The translations under genes and the position numbers were made by a program. Below the pieces are notes generated by a model. The model saw only the letters and a program-made list of their open reading frames with translations, made no database searches and had not been told where the DNA came from. DNA of 23,713 nt from Methanobacteriota archaeon (GTDB lineage Archaea > JACRDV01), in contig JACRDV010000108.1 of the NCBI GenBank assembly GCA_024860865.1, positions 1-23,713 of the forward strand. Reading direction: 5' to 3'. This document shows positions 22,492-23,713 of this stretch, one piece after another. Every line of letters starts with the position of its first letter. Position 1 is the first letter of the stretch.

Positions 22492-23184
22492 ATGATGACC
22501 AAAATTAAACCTCATGAAAAATTCGAAGGCATCTATTGGGCAATTCTTGAAGATGAAAGCGAACGTTTAGCAACTGTTAATTTAGCTCCAGGCGCTAAAG
22601 TATATGGCGAACGATTAATCTCAGAAGAAGAAGTTGAATATAGAATTTGGGATCCCTTTCGAAGTAAGCTCGCTGCTATCATCTTAAAAGGCGCCCAAAA
22701 CATTCCGATCAAACCGAATTCAAAAATTCTATACTTAGGTGCTGGATCAGGAACCACATGTTCTCATGTCTCTGATATTGTTGGTAAAAACGGAGTTGTA
22801 TATTGCGTGGAATTTGCCCCCAGAGTTGTGAGGGATTTAGTTACTGTTTGTGAACAAAGACCTAACATGATTCCAATTCTTGCTGATGCTACAAATCCAA
22901 ATCAGTACAAATATTTAGTCGAAGAGGTTGATGTTATTTATCAAGATGTGGCACAACCAGTCCAAGCTGGAATTTTAGTTAAGAATGCTGAATTTTTTCT
23001 GCGTAAAAACGGATTCTGCATGTTAATGATTAAAGCTAGGAGCATTGATGTGACAAAAGAGCCAAGCCAAGTCTTTAAAAGCGAAATTTCAACACTTGAA
23101 CAAAAATTCTCAATAATTGAAGTCCGCCACTTAGAACCTTTCGAGAAAGACCATGCAGGAGTTGTTGGAAAATTGACTAAGTGA
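22492..23184 (+). CDS. flpA: Fibrillarin-like rRNA/tRNA 2'-O-methyltransferase
   Basis: This 230-residue SAM-dependent methyltransferase is the catalytic subunit of archaeal box C/D RNPs. Motif I is ILYLGAGSGTT (79-89), followed by SHVSDIVG, the SAM-ribose acidic residue in VEFAPR (E107), ADAT with D132, and the YQDVAQP strand with catalytic D152. The lysine-bearing strand is CMLMIKARSID and the C-terminus has LEPFEKDHAGVVG, all diagnostic of fibrillarin. ATG codons at 22492 and 22495 are both usable. TATA-like CATAAAAGC lies at about 22455-22463, so it may have its own short-leader promoter in addition to reading from nop5. Its stop overlaps the Shine-Dalgarno of the next gene. Confidence 0.97.
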   Translation: MMTKIKPHEKFEGIYWAILEDESERLATVNLAPGAKVYGERLISEEEVEYRIWDPFRSKLAAIILKGAQNIPIKPNSKILYLGAGSGTTCSHVSDIVGKNGVVYCVEFAPRVVRDLVTVCEQRPNMIPILADATNPNQYKYLVEEVDVIYQDVAQPVQAGILVKNAEFFLRKNGFCMLMIKARSIDVTKEPSQVFKSEISTLEQKFSIIEVRHLEPFEKDHAGVVGKLTK

Positions 23185-23188
23185 TTTT

Positions 23189-23713
23189 ATGAAAATAATT
23201 GCCACCAGCAAAAGAGCAACAACTGTGAAGGCAGCCCTTGAAGAAGCCCAAAGGGAAATTAACCAAAAACTCAGCCAAATTGATGGACGAATTATTAAAA
23301 TGCATGCTGATGCTAGACCTTTAGGCGGTATCGAAATTTCAGTGGTTGTTAATGGAAATGAACCGCACAAAAAGAGAATATTAGGGGTAAATGAAAGCGC
23401 CATTAGCGCAGAGTTATCAATTAAAAAGGCCCAAGACAGAATTAACCAGATGGCATCAGATACTAAGGGCGAAATTGCAGATTTTTTTATAAAAACCATT
23501 ACTGCACCTTTTGGGCGAACTTATACCACAATGGTCCTAGCAGTTAATGAGAGGCTAATAAAGCCACCTAATGACTTAAGCGCTGAAGAACGCAGAGATA
23601 GAATCAAATCTGTTCTTTTAATGTTAAATAATGACCCAAGAGCCTTAAATATATCTCATTTAGCAGAATTATTCAATGTTTCTAGGGATATTATCTATAA
23701 AGACCTGGAAAAA
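23189..23713 (+). CDS. Unknown protein with C-terminal helix-turn-helix (3'-partial)
   Basis: This frame is open from ATG 23189 to the window end, 175 codons so far. GTGAT (23181-23185), overlapping the fibrillarin stop, is the Shine-Dalgarno, so translation is coupled to fibrillarin. Residues 1-130 are an unrecognised, mostly alpha/beta region with coiled-coil-like stretches (TTVKAALEEAQREINQKLSQ and AELSIKKAQDRINQM). From about 133 on, RRDRIKSVLLMLNNDPRALN and ISHLAELFNVSRDIIYKDLE form a DeoR/HTH_11-type winged-helix start. It could be a regulator or RNA-related protein of the fibrillarin operon; the sequence runs off before the domain ends. Confidence 0.8.
   Translation, partial: MKIIATSKRATTVKAALEEAQREINQKLSQIDGRIIKMHADARPLGGIEISVVVNGNEPHKKRILGVNESAISAELSIKKAQDRINQMASDTKGEIADFFIKTITAPFGRTYTTMVLAVNERLIKPPNDLSAEERRDRIKSVLLMLNNDPRALNISHLAELFNVSRDIIYKDLEK

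Noticed and set aside
1-23713. CRISPR array, tRNA, rRNA, cobalamin riboswitch or insertion sequence
   Set aside because: I looked for repeat-spacer periodicity, T-loop-like GTTCRA sequences, a B12 box near nrdJ/cobO and transposase motifs with terminal repeats, and saw none. A systematic Infernal, tRNAscan and IS search would be needed to exclude them fully.

Overview
The window is a gene-dense, AT-rich piece of an archaeal chromosome. Archaeal markers are the Nop5-fibrillarin pair, the methanopterin gene mptG, an archaeal-type Elp3, a PAC2-family chaperone, and short leaders with TATA-like boxes about 35-40 bases before start codons. Shine-Dalgarno sequences of the GGAGG and GGTGAT type occur with many GTG and TTG starts. 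Protein disulfide oxidoreductase suggests a thermophile, and class II ribonucleotide reductase suggests an anaerobic or microaerobic life. The mix of genes fits an uncultivated TACK-type lineage such as Bathyarchaeia, but that is inference; no rRNA or tRNA gene is visible.

Layout. Positions 1-1585 (+): a two-domain disulfide oxidoreductase split by a frameshift, a SAM methyltransferase and a tiny desulforedoxin-like protein. Positions 1624-6583 (-): a probable operon read PAC2 chaperone, Hsp20, AdoCbl-dependent ribonucleotide reductase with an intein, and cobalamin adenosyltransferase, which makes the reductase's cofactor. Positions 6676-12070: glutamate dehydrogenase, a 2x[Fe-S] ferredoxin, a bacterioferritin-like protein, a flavodiiron protein with an out-of-frame rubredoxin domain, and a secreted five-haem cytochrome c with a CGP-type C-terminal anchor. 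This reads as a redox, iron and oxygen-defence neighbourhood. Positions 12150-15913: argH, a VapC/PIN relic divergent from an AbrB-type antitoxin-like gene, and elp3. Positions 15980-19370 (-): an FAH-family enzyme, pyrK, a small cysteine-rich protein, pyrD and a short hypothetical gene. Positions 19478-23713 (+): a KaiC-like protein that has lost its ATP-binding motifs, mptG, nop5, fibrillarin and a partial HTH protein running off the end.

The strongest leads are two frameshift-like lesions in redox genes (a GTTT duplication in the disulfide oxidoreductase; a rubredoxin domain with no start codon behind fprA), an intein immediately before the radical cysteine of the reductase, a degenerate KaiC-like ATPase, a pentahaem cytochrome with a CGP-CTERM-like tail, and three promoters carrying perfect or near-perfect direct repeats. 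I found no CRISPR array, insertion sequence, prophage or obviously new multi-gene defence system.
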